Positions 1 to 9,824 of a DNA stretch of 40,281 bases are shown in pieces. Source of the DNA: Desulfovibrio sp. (lineage in GTDB: Bacteria; Desulfobacterota; Desulfovibrionia; Desulfovibrionales; Desulfovibrionaceae). The stretch is from positions 1 through 40,281 of the forward strand of contig JAISZH010000183.1 in NCBI GenBank assembly GCA_031269345.1, given 5' to 3'. The notes under the pieces were generated by a model, which was not told the DNA's origin, did no database searches, and saw only the letters and a list, made by a program, of their open reading frames with translations. Each line of letters starts with the position of its first letter. Position 1 is the first letter of the stretch. Made by a program: the position numbers and the translations under genes.

Positions 1-437
1 TGGCGTCGTCACTACGTCTATAACACGCTGAAAATATTTGAATATTTTATAGTGTTGCGGGACAGAAATTTTCAAATAATTTCACAGTATTATCAACCAT
101 ATGACGACACCATCTAGATGACTTTTCAGCATTCCGGTCAGAATCGCGCCCATCCGCCTGACAGCGGCCGGGGTAGCCTGCCCCGAACGCGCGCTGCTCT
201 GGAATTGGAATCGCCGACTTTTCCTTAATGCGCCACGCAACAAAGCGAGCTCACAAGAATAGTCGGATATGAGTGAACATTCCCTCGCCGGACCTTTTAC
301 CGAAAAACAATTTTTATGCGATATTGCGCCTCAACTTGGCGGATTATGGTTTCCCCGGGACATTGACAAGACCGGGATATAAGATGTAGTGAAGCCGGGC
401 TCGGAAAGAGCGTCTCAAAGTTTTGGCGGGATCGGAC
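1..437. other. AT-rich leader before yceD, no supported gene
   Basis: No convincing gene is seen in this stretch. The first 120 bases are clearly AT-rich compared with the genes to the right. They contain an imperfect hairpin at 22-56 (arms AAAATAT and ATATTTT, with outer AACAC and GTGTT). The 11-mer at 1-11 is repeated in inverted orientation at 102-112 with one mismatch. A 37-codon reading frame starts at ATG 269 and stops at 382, but it has no ribosome-binding site and no recognisable sequence, so I do not call it a gene. A possible but weak promoter is noted separately at 363-392. Confidence 0.6.
363..392 (+). promoter_or_regulatory. weak candidate promoter for the yceD-rpmF-plsX operon
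   Basis: A perfect TTGACA lies at 363-368 and a poor -10-like TAGTGA at 387-392, with 18 bases between them. A TATAAG at 378-383 is too close to the -35 to pair with it. It lies about 45 bases before the yceD start, which is a sensible place, but the -10 match is poor. This is an inference. Confidence 0.25.
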
Positions 438-1100
438 ATGGATGGCGGCTGGACAGGATTGCAAAGTATTCCCCCTGAGGGAAAGACCTTCATTTTCGAC
501 AATCCGGCGGTCTGGCGGGAACCTATGGAGGAATTCTCCATCGTCTGTCTGGTCCTTGAACCTCTGCGGGCGGAAATATTTGTTCTGCCCCAGAATGACG
601 GCGTGCTTTTTCAGGGGCGACTCACGGGACGGGTGGCCCTGCCCTGCGATCGTTGCGCCGATGACGCCGTGGTGGATCTGGACTACGAATTTAACGAATT
701 CGAACCATATCCCGCCTTGGTCCCGCGCGGACCGGCAGCAGCAACGGAGCGCAGGACGCCGGAAAAACACGGCCTTGGCGGCGGTCGGCGTATTGATTAC
801 GCGCAGGATGAGACCTGCGAGGATATGCAGGTCATCCGCGCGGCTCCATACGGACGGGACATTGAGATAAACCCCGCCGCCCTGGCCTGGGAAGAATTTG
901 TGCTCGCGCTTCCGGCAAAACCCCTGTGTAGAAACGATTGCCGTGGTCTGTGTCCGGTCTGCGGCAAAAACAACAACCGAGAATCCTGCTCCTGCGCGAA
1001 CGAAGGCGCAGACCCCCGCCTGGATGTCCTGCGCGGGATCAAAGTGGGGAAGGAAGGCGGCAAGCCCGCAAGGAAACGAAATGGCCGTTCAGCAAAATAA
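438..1100 (+). CDS. yceD: DUF177 / YceD family protein
   Basis: This encodes a 220-aa protein of the YceD (DUF177) family, cytoplasmic proteins usually encoded next to rpmF and linked to 23S rRNA accumulation or ribosome assembly. The start at ATG 438 is preferred because the N-terminus then begins a few residues before the conserved IPPEGKTF segment; a TTG at 423 is the in-frame alternative. Two cysteine motifs are visible: CDRC near the middle, and a C-terminal group ([13 protein letters not shown] followed by CSC) typical of the family and probably metal-binding. The stop overlaps the start of rpmF by 20 bases, so the two are translationally linked. The family assignment is solid; the molecular role is only broadly known. 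Confidence 0.9.
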   Translation: MDGGWTGLQSIPPEGKTFIFDNPAVWREPMEEFSIVCLVLEPLRAEIFVLPQNDGVLFQGRLTGRVALPCDRCADDAVVDLDYEFNEFEPYPALVPRGPAAATERRTPEKHGLGGGRRIDYAQDETCEDMQVIRAAPYGRDIEINPAALAWEEFVLALPAKPLCRNDCRGLCPVCGKNNNRESCSCANEGADPRLDVLRGIKVGKEGGKPARKRNGRSAK

Positions 1101-1257
1101 AAAATCCAAATCCAAAAAGGGGATGCGCCGCTCCCACCACCATGTTCCTGTTCCCGCGCTTGTGCTTTGCAAATGCGGCAACCCGACCAGACCGCACGCG
1201 CTGTGCCCTGTCTGCGGGACTTACCGCGGACGGGAATACGCCCCCGCGGCGGAATAG
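1081..1257 (+). CDS. rpmF: 50S ribosomal protein L32
   Basis: This is a 58-aa basic protein of the large ribosomal subunit, the normal length for L32. The N-terminus carries the family signature of a lysine-rich start followed by [10 protein letters not shown]. The C-terminal half has the zinc-ribbon cysteines CKCG and CPVCG. The ATG at 1081 lies inside the end of yceD, and the stop codon is followed by plsX two bases later. This yceD-rpmF-plsX arrangement is common in bacteria and couples ribosome and membrane-lipid synthesis genes in one transcript. Confidence 0.97.
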   Translation: MAVQQNKKSKSKKGMRRSHHHVPVPALVLCKCGNPTRPHALCPVCGTYRGREYAPAAE

Positions 1258-1259
1258 GA

Positions 1260-2306
1260 ATGTCGAGCGTTTCTCCGGTCATAGCGGTGGACGTGATGGG
1301 GGGAGACTTCGGCCCTTCGGTCGTCATACCCGGAGCGTTGGCCGCCGCCCGCGCAGGCGGTTTCACCGTGCTTCTGGCCGGCGACAAAGACATCGTGGGC
1401 AAGGAACTCGACAAACACGACCGCCAGGGCGTTTCCTGCGAGATCGTCCACGCCTCCGAGGTCGCCCTCATGGGAGAAAAGCCCTCGGAAATCCTGCGCC
1501 GCAAGAAAAACTCCTCGATCCAGGTGGCCTGCCGTCTGGTCAAGGAAGGCAAGGCGCAGGGAGTGGTCAGTCCCGGACATTCCGGGGCAAGCGTGGCCTG
1601 CGGCATGTTCATAATGGGCCGGATGCCCGGCATAGACCGGCCCGCCCTGGTTTCGGTGCTGCCTTCGGAAAAACAGCCCACGGTGGTTCTGGATGTCGGA
1701 GCGAACGTAGACAGCAAGGCTTACCACCTGCTCCAGTTCGGCCTGATGGGCGACGCTTTCGCCAAAACGATCCTGGAACGCCCGCATCCGACCATCGGCC
1801 TGCTCTCCATAGGCGAGGAGGAAGGAAAAGGGAACACACTGGTCAAAGAAGCCTATGACCTCTTCAAACTCGTGCGCAACGTCAATTTCGTCGGCAACGT
1901 GGAAGGCCGGGACATTTTTACAGGGGATGTGGACATCATCGTCTGCGACGGCTTTGTTGGCAACGTGGCCTTGAAACTCTCGGAAGGCCTTTCCTCCTCT
2001 ATCTCGCGGCTGCTTAAACGTGAACTGTTGAACAGCACGCTCGCGGCGAAAATAGGCTCAGTTCTGTCCAAGGGCGCCTTCGCCCGCTTCGCGCGTTTTG
2101 TGGATTACGCCGAGTACGGCGGCGCACCATTGCTGGGCTTGCAGGGCGTCGTGATCGTCTGCCACGGACGCTCGAATCCCAAAGCTGTGTGCAACGCGGT
2201 CAAAATGGCCGCCGCCTTTGTAAGCAAAAACACCAACGAACGCGTGAGCGCCAATATTGCAGCCAACGAAGAGCTGAACCGCTTCGGCAAAGCCGTAAAA
2301 GCCTGA
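1260..2306 (+). CDS. plsX: phosphate acyltransferase PlsX
   Basis: PlsX converts acyl-ACP plus phosphate into acyl-phosphate, the donor used by PlsY in the first step of phospholipid synthesis; it is a peripheral membrane enzyme. The 348-aa length is normal. Family features visible are IAVDVMGGDFGP at the N-terminus, VVSPGHSGA with the small-residue turn, DVGAN, and the C-terminal EYGGAPLLG motif. The start at ATG 1260 places the conserved N-terminus eight residues in. It begins two bases after rpmF, so translation is likely coupled. The following gene, fabH, supplies the pathway that makes its substrate. Confidence 0.96.
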   Translation: MSSVSPVIAVDVMGGDFGPSVVIPGALAAARAGGFTVLLAGDKDIVGKELDKHDRQGVSCEIVHASEVALMGEKPSEILRRKKNSSIQVACRLVKEGKAQGVVSPGHSGASVACGMFIMGRMPGIDRPALVSVLPSEKQPTVVLDVGANVDSKAYHLLQFGLMGDAFAKTILERPHPTIGLLSIGEEEGKGNTLVKEAYDLFKLVRNVNFVGNVEGRDIFTGDVDIIVCDGFVGNVALKLSEGLSSSISRLLKRELLNSTLAAKIGSVLSKGAFARFARFVDYAEYGGAPLLGLQGVVIVCHGRSNPKAVCNAVKMAAAFVSKNTNERVSANIAANEELNRFGKAVKA

Positions 2307-2357
2307 AGCGGAAGCCGCCCGCCTTTTATTCCCGGAAGCAAGGAGCAGGCCCATCAT

Positions 2358-3380
2358 ATGACGACATATTCTTCCATAGGCGGATACGGATTCGCCGTTC
2401 CGCCGCAAGTGCGCGAAAACTCGTATTTCACGGAAAAAACCGGCGTCAGCGCCGAATGGATAGTCTCGCGCACCGGCATATCCGCAAGACACGTGCTTGA
2501 AAACGGGCAAACAGGAAGCGATCTCGCGAAAGACGCCGCTCTGATGGCCCTGGCGGCCTGCGGACGCGAGGCGAAGGAAGTGACCCATATCCTTTACGCG
2601 ACCTGCACGCCGGATTCCATGTGCCCGTCCACGGCCTGCGCGCTCGCGCACAAACTTGGCGTAAAAGGCATCATGGCGGTGGACGTGAACGCGGCCTGCT
2701 CCGGGTTCATCAACTGCCTGGAACTGGCGGACGGGCTTACGGCGCGCGATCCGCTTGCCTGCGTGCTCCTGGTGGCGGCGGAAAGTCTTTTCTATCGCTG
2801 CAATGTTGAAGACGCCTCCACGGCCGTGCTTTTCGGGGACGGGGCCGGAGCCGTTATTGTCGAATGCCGGAAGACCGATGGGACGCCGCGCCGGCTCCCA
2901 AAAGCCGGACTGCCCAAAGCTGAACTGGTGGACGTGCTGCTCGGCTCGGACGGCAGCCTGGGGGGCCATCTGCTGATGGACGGGGGGTTCGCATCCCTGC
3001 CTTACAAGCTTGGCGAGACTGTCGGTCCCGAATATTTCATCCGCATGAACGGCGGGCTGGTGTTCAAGAACGCCGTGCGCCGCCTTACGGAGTGCAGCGC
3101 GGAAATCCTGAAGCGCAACGGATACGGGGTGGAACAGGTCGACCTCTTTGTCCCGCATCAGGCCAACCTGCGCATCATTGAGGCCGTAGGCTCAAGACTG
3201 GGCATAGGGGAAGAGAAGGTATTCCTTAACGTTCACAAATACGGCAACACTTCGGCGGCCTCCGTACCCATCGCCCTGGGAGAGGCCCTGCGTGAAGGGC
3301 GCATCCGTGAAGGGACGCTGGTGCTTATCAGCACTTTTGGCGGAGGGCTGACCTGGGGTTCGGCCCTGTTGAAATTTTAG
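2358..3380 (+). CDS. fabH: beta-ketoacyl-ACP synthase III
   Basis: FabH starts fatty-acid synthesis by condensing acetyl-CoA with malonyl-ACP in the cytoplasm. The 340-aa protein is slightly longer than the E. coli enzyme. The catalytic triad is readable: Cys114 in NAACSG, His267 in PHQANLR and Asn297 in KYGNTSAA. The stretch between Cys and His contains a short extra basic segment (around residues 174-192), which accounts for the added length. The ATG at 2358 follows an AAGGAG ribosome-binding site at about 2339-2344. It sits between plsX and fabG in the same orientation. Confidence 0.96.
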   Translation: MTTYSSIGGYGFAVPPQVRENSYFTEKTGVSAEWIVSRTGISARHVLENGQTGSDLAKDAALMALAACGREAKEVTHILYATCTPDSMCPSTACALAHKLGVKGIMAVDVNAACSGFINCLELADGLTARDPLACVLLVAAESLFYRCNVEDASTAVLFGDGAGAVIVECRKTDGTPRRLPKAGLPKAELVDVLLGSDGSLGGHLLMDGGFASLPYKLGETVGPEYFIRMNGGLVFKNAVRRLTECSAEILKRNGYGVEQVDLFVPHQANLRIIEAVGSRLGIGEEKVFLNVHKYGNTSAASVPIALGEALREGRIREGTLVLISTFGGGLTWGSALLKF

Positions 3381-3457
3381 GCCGCGCGTCCGCATAAGCT
3401 TTACCCGCCCTGGTGCGCGGGCGAAAAGGCAAAAACGGAGCGCATGCGGGAAGGAAA

Positions 3458-4201
3458 ATGAGCGAAAATAATCTTACAGCCCTTGTCACCGGCGCCTCGC
3501 GCGGGATAGGCAGATGCATCGCGCAAACCCTCGGAGCGACCGGCTATCAGGTCTATCTGACCTATGCAAGCCAGGCGGCGCAGGCCGAGGCCGTTGCGGA
3601 GGAAATCAAGTCCGCCGGCGGCAGGGCCAAAGCCTTCCGGCTGGAGCTCGGAGACGCCAAGGCCGTCACCGCCTTTTTCGCCTCGGAGATCAAAGACAGA
3701 ACGGATTTGCACGTCCTGGTAAACAACGCCGGCATCACCGCGGATTCCCTGCTTATCAGCATGAAAGACGGAGACTTTGACAAAGTGTTGGATGTTGATT
3801 TAAAAGGCGCTTTCATATGCATGCGCGAGGCCGCAAGAATCATGATCCGACGCAGGGCGGGACGCATTGTGAACATAGCGTCCGTGGTGGGGCTGACCGG
3901 AAACCCCGGGCAGGCGAATTACAGCGCCGCCAAGGCCGGGCTCATCGGACTGACCAAAACTGCGGCCAAGGAACTGGCCGGGCGTAAAATTACGGTAAAC
4001 GCCGTTGCTCCGGGGTTTATAGAAACCGATATGACCGGCGCTTTGCCGGAAAACGTCAGGACGCAGTATCTGCAAACCATCCCGCTCAAACGTTTCGGGA
4101 CGCCTGAAGATGTCGCCGGGGCTGTTCTCTTTCTCGTCTCGGATCAGGCCGGGTATATCACGGGACAAGTATTGTCGGTCAACGGCGGCCTCTACTGTTG
4201 A
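3458..4201 (+). CDS. fabG: 3-oxoacyl-ACP reductase
   Basis: FabG reduces 3-oxoacyl-ACP to 3-hydroxyacyl-ACP with NADPH. It is a 247-aa short-chain dehydrogenase/reductase of normal length. The cofactor motif TGASRGIG is at the N-terminus, NNAG in the middle, and the catalytic Ser, Tyr and Lys lie in the NIAS and YSAAKAG segments. The start at 3458 follows AAGGAA at 3451; an upstream in-frame ATG at 3413 would add a basic, non-conserved tail and is rejected. acpP begins 45 bases downstream. Confidence 0.96.
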   Translation: MSENNLTALVTGASRGIGRCIAQTLGATGYQVYLTYASQAAQAEAVAEEIKSAGGRAKAFRLELGDAKAVTAFFASEIKDRTDLHVLVNNAGITADSLLISMKDGDFDKVLDVDLKGAFICMREAARIMIRRRAGRIVNIASVVGLTGNPGQANYSAAKAGLIGLTKTAAKELAGRKITVNAVAPGFIETDMTGALPENVRTQYLQTIPLKRFGTPEDVAGAVLFLVSDQAGYITGQVLSVNGGLYC

Positions 4202-4246
4202 ACTTAAACCTTAACCAGCTTGCTACCGCAACAACCAGGAGGACAC

Positions 4247-4480
4247 ATGTCTGTCGAAGCCAAAGTGCAGAAAATCATCATGGATCAACTGGGCATTTCC
4301 GCTGACGAGATCCACCCGGAGGCATCCTTCGTGGAGGATCTGGGGGCGGATTCCCTCGACCTTACGGAATTGATCATGGCCATGGAAGAGGAATTCTCCC
4401 TGGAAATAGACGACGAGGAAGCCCAGAAACTCCTCAAGGTAAAGGATGCCGTTGCTTACGTTGAAAAGCACGTCAAGTAA
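4247..4480 (+). CDS. acpP: acyl carrier protein
   Basis: This is a 77-aa acidic acyl carrier protein that holds growing acyl chains on a phosphopantetheine arm. The attachment serine is Ser36 in the [12 protein letters not shown] motif. The strong ribosome-binding site AGGAGG at 4237-4242 sits five bases before the ATG, in keeping with the high expression usual for ACP. A long GC-rich inverted repeat follows in the gap before fabF and may set transcript levels. Confidence 0.98.
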   Translation: MSVEAKVQKIIMDQLGISADEIHPEASFVEDLGADSLDLTELIMAMEEEFSLEIDDEEAQKLLKVKDAVAYVEKHVK

Positions 4481-4499
4481 GCCCCGGACACGATCCCTG

Positions 4500-4557
4500 T
4501 CTTGCGGCCCGTGGCGCCGTGTTAAGGATTGCGCCGCTCGCCTTGGCGCCCGCAAGA
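4500..4557 (+). other. hairpin between acpP and fabF
   Basis: Two nested inverted repeats face each other across the acpP-fabF gap: TCTTGC (4500-4505) with GCAAGA (4552-4557), and GGCGCC (4513-4518) with GGCGCC (4545-4550). There is no T-run directly after it, so it is not a typical intrinsic terminator. It may be a processing or stability element that lets acpP be expressed more strongly than fabF; that role is an inference. Confidence 0.35.
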
Positions 4558-4595
4558 TTTCAGGCGGGCTTAAACCTTTTTGAGGAACACCGGAT

Positions 4596-5843
4596 ATGAC
4601 CAGAAAACGCGTGGTGATAACCGGGCTGTCGGCGATTTCTCCCATTGGAGGAAATATTGCCGAATCCTGGGATAACCTTCTGGCCGGCAAATCGGGCGTA
4701 GCGCCGATAACGCTTTTCGACGCTGGCGCTTTCGCCGCGCGTATAGCCGGCGAGGTAAAAAATTTCGATCCGGAGGCTTACGGTCTGCCCGTCAAACAGG
4801 CCAGACGCATGGACCGCTTTGCGCAATTCGCGGTGTCAGCCGCGCTTATGCTGCTCAAAGACGCCGGATTCGCCGTCAACGATGAAAACGCCGAAGATGT
4901 TTCCGTTATTCTCGGGATCGGGCTCGGCGGGCTGAAAACCATTGAAGTATTTTACTCCCGGTTGCTTGAGGCCGGACCTGGCAAAATCTCCCCCTTCATG
5001 ATCCCCATGCTCATTTCAAACATGGGGCCGGGGCAGGTTTCAATTTTCACGGGCGCCAGGGGCGAAAACGTGGTCACGACCAGCGCCTGCGCGTCTGCCC
5101 TGCACGCAATCGGCTACGCCTATACGGAAATTCTTCTCGGAAGAACCGCTTACGCCATCACCGGCGGGGTGGAATCCGTGATAACCGCTATGGGCATATC
5201 CGGGTTCACGGCCTTGAAAGCCCTCTGTACGGCCAATGAGAACCCGGAAAAAGCCTCCCGGCCCTTTGACCTCAACCGCAGCGGCTTCGTGATGGGAGAA
5301 GGCGCGGCCATGCTCTTTATGGAGAGCCTGGAATCCGCGCAAAAACGCAACGCGAAAATCTATGCGGAAATAGTCGGCTTCGGCGCGACCGGCGACGCTT
5401 TTCACATGACCGCTCCGCGCAACGACGGAGAAGGCATGGCCGGGGCCATGCGCAAGGCCGTCGCGGACGCGGGGCTGACCCCGGACGTGGTCGGACATAT
5501 AAATGCCCACGGTACCTCCACCCCGCTCAACGACATCGCCGAAACCAAGGCCATCAAGAGCGTCTTCGGGAAAAGGGCCTATGACATACCCATCTGTGCG
5601 AACAAAAGCCAGATCGGGCACCTGCTCGGGGCGGCGGGAGGCATGGAAAGCGCATTCACCATACTCGCGCTGCATACCGGCATCATTCCGGGGACGATAA
5701 ACTATGAAACGCCAGACCCGGAATGCGATCTCAACTACATGACGACCGGGCCGAAAAAAATCCGGGCCGAATACGCGCTGTGCAATTCCTTCGGCTTCGG
5801 CGGCACCAACGCCTGCGTTCTGTACAGGCATTGGGCCGGGTAG
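4596..5843 (+). CDS. fabF: beta-ketoacyl-ACP synthase II
   Basis: FabF elongates acyl-ACP chains by condensation with malonyl-ACP. The 415-aa protein has the normal length of the KAS I/II family. The catalytic residues are visible: Cys165 in TTSACASA, His305 in NAHGTSTPLND and His342 in KSQIGHLLGAAGG. The N-terminus RKRVVITGLSAISPIG is typical, which supports the ATG at 4596, preceded by a GAGGAA ribosome-binding site. It follows acpP by 115 bases and precedes glyA. Confidence 0.96.
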   Translation: MTRKRVVITGLSAISPIGGNIAESWDNLLAGKSGVAPITLFDAGAFAARIAGEVKNFDPEAYGLPVKQARRMDRFAQFAVSAALMLLKDAGFAVNDENAEDVSVILGIGLGGLKTIEVFYSRLLEAGPGKISPFMIPMLISNMGPGQVSIFTGARGENVVTTSACASALHAIGYAYTEILLGRTAYAITGGVESVITAMGISGFTALKALCTANENPEKASRPFDLNRSGFVMGEGAAMLFMESLESAQKRNAKIYAEIVGFGATGDAFHMTAPRNDGEGMAGAMRKAVADAGLTPDVVGHINAHGTSTPLNDIAETKAIKSVFGKRAYDIPICANKSQIGHLLGAAGGMESAFTILALHTGIIPGTINYETPDPECDLNYMTTGPKKIRAEYALCNSFGFGGTNACVLYRHWAG

Positions 5844-5867
5844 TCCCGGCTTCAGACGGCGCCGTTC

Positions 5868-5911
5868 ACCGGGCAAGGCAAGACCGCCCGGCAAAGCGGC
5901 CTTGCCCCGGT
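5868..5911 (+). other. strong hairpin between fabF and glyA
   Basis: ACCGGGCAAGGC at 5868-5879 pairs with GCCTTGCCCCGGT at 5899-5911, one bulge aside, enclosing a 19-base loop. There is no T-run after it, so it is more likely an mRNA stability or processing hairpin, or a weak attenuator, than a full terminator. glyA starts 30 bases further on. Confidence 0.4.
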
Positions 5912-5941
5912 CCCGGCTGAATATCAACAAAGGTATCTATC

Positions 5942-7180
5942 ATGGATGAACTTCTTCTCCGCGATCCGGAGGTAGCCGGGGCGATCTGCATGGAAACCCG
6001 GCGCCAGTTGACAAAGCTTGAACTCATAGCCTCGGAGAACTTCGTATCTCAAGCGGTACGCGAAGCCCAGGGCAGCGTTCTCACCCACAAGTACGCCGAA
6101 GGCTACCCGGGGAAACGCTATTACGGCGGCTGCGAATGCGTGGACATGGCTGAAAACCTCGCCATATCCAGAGCGCGCGAACTGTTCGGCGCGGACTATG
6201 TGAACGTACAACCCCACTCCGGCAGTCAGGCCAATATGGCCGCCTACCTTGCCACGGTTGATATGGGGGCTGTTATTCTGGGCATGAACCTTTCTCACGG
6301 CGGACACCTGACGCACGGCAGCCCGGTCAATTTTTCCGGACAGTTCTACAAATTTCACTCTTACGGCGTGAACAGGGAAACAGGTTGCATAGACTACGAT
6401 GAACTCCTGACCCTTGCGCGCAGGCACAGACCGGCGCTGATCGTGGCCGGGGCGAGCGCCTATCCCCGCACCCTGGATTTCGCGCGCTTCCGCGCCATCG
6501 CCGACGAGACGGGGGCAAAACTCATGGCCGACATGGCCCACATCGCCGGACTCGTCGCCGTGGGACTGCATCCCACCCCGGTCGGGCAGGCGCATGTGAT
6601 AACCACCACCACGCACAAAACCTTGCGCGGCCCGCGCGGCGGCATGATTCTGGCTGATGGCGACCTGGAAAAAAACCTGAACGGCAAAATCTTTCCCGGC
6701 ACTCAAGGAGGTCCGCTCATGCACGTTATCGCCGCCAAGGCCGTGGCCTTGGGCGAGGCGCAAAAACCGGCCTTCCGGCGCTATCAGAAAAAAATCCTGG
6801 AAAACGCCTCCACCCTCGCGGCAGAACTCTCGGCAGCCGGCTTCAACCTCGTCTCCGGCGGCACAGACAACCATATGATGCTCATAGACTTGAGCAACAA
6901 GGGCATAACTGGAAAAGAGGCAGAAGCCGCCATGGACAAGGCGGGCATAACGGTAAACAAAAATACCGTGCCTTTTGAAACGCGTTCGCCTTTCGTGACC
7001 TCCGGCATCCGCATCGGAACCCCGGCCCTGACCACGCGCGGCATGGGCGCGCGCGACATGCGCAAAATATCCGGCTGGATCGTGGAAAGCATCGAATCCT
7101 GCAACAATGAAAGCCGTCTGACTTCCATCTGCCGCAAGGTGGAGAAGTTCGCGTCAGCCTTCCCGCTCTTCGCCTGGTAG
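5942..7180 (+). CDS. glyA: serine hydroxymethyltransferase
   Basis: GlyA is a cytoplasmic pyridoxal-phosphate enzyme that interconverts serine plus tetrahydrofolate with glycine plus methylene-tetrahydrofolate. The 412-aa length is normal. The PLP-binding lysine is Lys226 in [14 protein letters not shown]. Other family marks are LIASENF near residue 30, the [13 protein letters not shown] segment and HSGSQAN. The stop at 7180 lies 16 bases before the next gene. It supplies the one-carbon unit used by thymidylate synthesis, which fits a dCMP deaminase as its neighbour. Confidence 0.97.
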   Translation: MDELLLRDPEVAGAICMETRRQLTKLELIASENFVSQAVREAQGSVLTHKYAEGYPGKRYYGGCECVDMAENLAISRARELFGADYVNVQPHSGSQANMAAYLATVDMGAVILGMNLSHGGHLTHGSPVNFSGQFYKFHSYGVNRETGCIDYDELLTLARRHRPALIVAGASAYPRTLDFARFRAIADETGAKLMADMAHIAGLVAVGLHPTPVGQAHVITTTTHKTLRGPRGGMILADGDLEKNLNGKIFPGTQGGPLMHVIAAKAVALGEAQKPAFRRYQKKILENASTLAAELSAAGFNLVSGGTDNHMMLIDLSNKGITGKEAEAAMDKAGITVNKNTVPFETRSPFVTSGIRIGTPALTTRGMGARDMRKISGWIVESIESCNNESRLTSICRKVEKFASAFPLFAW

Positions 7181-7196
7181 CCCGCCGGGGCATGTC

Positions 7197-7691
7197 ATGA
7201 CGCGTCTGCCCTGGCCGCTCTATTTCATGAACATCACCCATCTGGTGGCGGAACGCTCCACCTGTCTGCGCCGCAAGGTCGGGGCGATTGCGGTCAAGGA
7301 CAAGCGCATTCTGGCCACCGGATATAACGGGGCTCCTCGCAACATACGCGATTGCCTGGAAATAGGAAGTTGCCGGCGCATGCGCGAGGGCGCTCCTCCC
7401 GGAGAACGGCATGAGCTGTGTCGCGGCATTCACGCCGAACAGAACGTGATCATCCAGGCGGCGGTACACGGAGTTTCCCTGGAAAAAGCGGTGGTCTACT
7501 GCACCCACCAGCCCTGTTCCATCTGCTCCAAAATGCTTATAAACTGCGCTGTGGAAGCCGTTTATTTCGAAACCGCCTACCCGGACCCCATGGCAGTGGA
7601 ATTGTTCGCGGAGGCGGGAATAACACTGGCCCGCCTTGACGGATTACCGGAGTGCGCGTGTCCCGGAGAGAGCACCCTTTCCATGGCCTGA
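7197..7691 (+). CDS. dCMP deaminase family protein (ComEB-like)
   Basis: This 164-aa zinc-dependent cytidine/deoxycytidylate deaminase probably converts dCMP to dUMP for thymidylate synthesis. The zinc site is visible: HAEQN holds the ligand histidine and the proton-shuttling glutamate, and PCSICSKM holds the two cysteines. The N-terminal RSTCLRRKVGA and ATGYNGAPR segments match dCMP deaminases rather than tRNA adenosine deaminases or RibD. The ATG at 7197 follows glyA by 16 bases. Its 3' end overlaps the ribD start region by about 34 bases, implying coupled translation. Confidence 0.9.
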   Translation: MTRLPWPLYFMNITHLVAERSTCLRRKVGAIAVKDKRILATGYNGAPRNIRDCLEIGSCRRMREGAPPGERHELCRGIHAEQNVIIQAAVHGVSLEKAVVYCTHQPCSICSKMLINCAVEAVYFETAYPDPMAVELFAEAGITLARLDGLPECACPGESTLSMA

Positions 7692-8859
7692 TGCTTGAAG
7701 CCGTGTCTTTGGCGGCAAAGCACAAATTTCAGACCGGGCCGAACCCCTGCGTGGGCGCCCTGCTGGTTCGCGACGGCATGATTGTGGCTTGCGGCGCGCA
7801 CAAGGGCGCGGGTATGCCCCATGCGGAAATTGAAGCCTTGGAAGATGCGCGGCGCAAAGGGATTGATCCGGCGCAATGCGTATGCCTGGTCACACTTGAA
7901 CCCTGCCGCCACCAGGGACGGACGCCGCCCTGCACCGAGGCGCTGCTCGCCGCAGGCATAAAAAAACTCGTCGTAGGCGCCCTTGATCCCAACCCCGAGG
8001 CCTCGGGCGGCGCCGAATTTCTGCGCGCGCGCGGCCTTAGCGTGGAATGCGGAGCGGCGGAGGATGAATGCCTGGACCTCATAAGCGATTTCATCACCTG
8101 GCAAACCACCGACCTGCCCTACACCATTCTCAAACTGGCCTCCACCCTGGACGGGCGCATCGCCACGCGCACCGGTCACTCCAAATGGATCAGCTCGGTT
8201 CAGTCACGAAGACATGTGCATGAACTGAGGAGGAAAGTCCAGGCGATCATCGTGGGCGGCAACACCTTTTACAGGGACGACCCCATACTGACTGCCCGCC
8301 TTTCAGACGGCGAAGGGACCGAAGAAGACCTTTCGCCCGAACAGCCCCTGGCAGTGATCGCGACCTCCCGCCTGCCCGACGCCGACCTGCCTATGCGGCT
8401 TCTACGCAAAGGACGCAAGCGCCTGATCTTCTGGACGACAGCGGCCCTGGCCGCCGGCCCCAAGGCTGAACAACTGCGCCGCAAGGGCGTGCGCGTGCTC
8501 GGACTGACCGGCGACGCTCCAGGCAACAAACATACGGCAAACTTGCGCTCCGAGCTTGATCTGCGCGCCGGGCTTGTCTGGCTGCGCGAAAATCTCGGCT
8601 GCCTCCATGTGCTTTGCGAAGGCGGCGGACGCCTCGGGCTTTATCTGCTCAACAAAGGGCTGGCCGGGGAATTTATCCTGCACCTTTCGCCCAAAATCCT
8701 GGGCGACAACGACGCTGTCCCGCTTTTCAACGGCCTCACCCCGCAAAGCATCGATCAGGCCCTTAACCTGCGCTTGACCGAAACCGCCCGACTGGGGCCG
8801 GATATCATGCTGGTCATGCGCCCCTCGCGCCACGAGGCGAAAACACCGGAGACGCCCTT

Positions 8860-8875
<16 letters not shown>
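7658..8875 (+). CDS. ribD: bifunctional riboflavin deaminase/reductase
   Basis: RibD carries out two consecutive steps of riboflavin synthesis: deamination of the pyrimidine intermediate, then NADPH-dependent reduction of its ribosyl side chain. The N-terminal deaminase domain has HAEIEAL, and PCRHQGRTPPCTEAL as zinc ligands. The C-terminal reductase domain has LASTLDGRIATRTGHSKWI and CEGGGRLG. I chose GTG 7658 because GGAG at 7649-7652 is correctly spaced and the PFHGLMLEAV segment aligns with family N-termini. GTG 7652 and ATG 7691 are alternatives. It overlaps ribE by 16 bases. Confidence 0.93.
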
Positions 8876-9661
<786 letters not shown>

Positions 9662-9681
9662 CCAGGAAAAGCCTGGTTTTT
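9662..9681 (+). terminator. possible weak intrinsic terminator between ribE and ribBA
   Basis: CCAGG (9662-9666) and CCTGG (9672-9676) form a five-base stem with a five-base loop, followed directly by TTTTT (9677-9681). The stem is short, so termination would be partial at best. It could lower ribBA expression relative to ribD-ribE. It also resembles the start of the tail region of the E3 repeat. Confidence 0.4.
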
Positions 9682-9750
9682 CAAATAGTTATTGGTGGTG
9701 ATTTCGTTTCCGCCACCTCAATTCGCTTTCTATCGAAGGTGAATTGGTAT
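9665..9750 (+). repeat. partial copy of repeat E3 upstream of ribBA
   Basis: Bases 9698-9750 closely match the right-hand half of the E3 repeat at 35120-35172. They share the AATTCGCTTTCTATCGAAG core, a preceding CCGCCA, and the GAATTGGTAT end. The 30 bases before it, with a TTTTTCAAA run, resemble the middle of E3. The AT-rich hairpin at the left end of E3 is missing, so this is a truncated copy in the same orientation as the one before hmcE. It lies 74 bases upstream of the ribBA start. Confidence 0.65.
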
Positions 9751-9824
9751 GAAAACCCACGGGCGGAACACGCCCCGCTTCGCGGATTGGAAACGAGGGG
9801 ATCTTGATTCAAACGGGAGGAACC

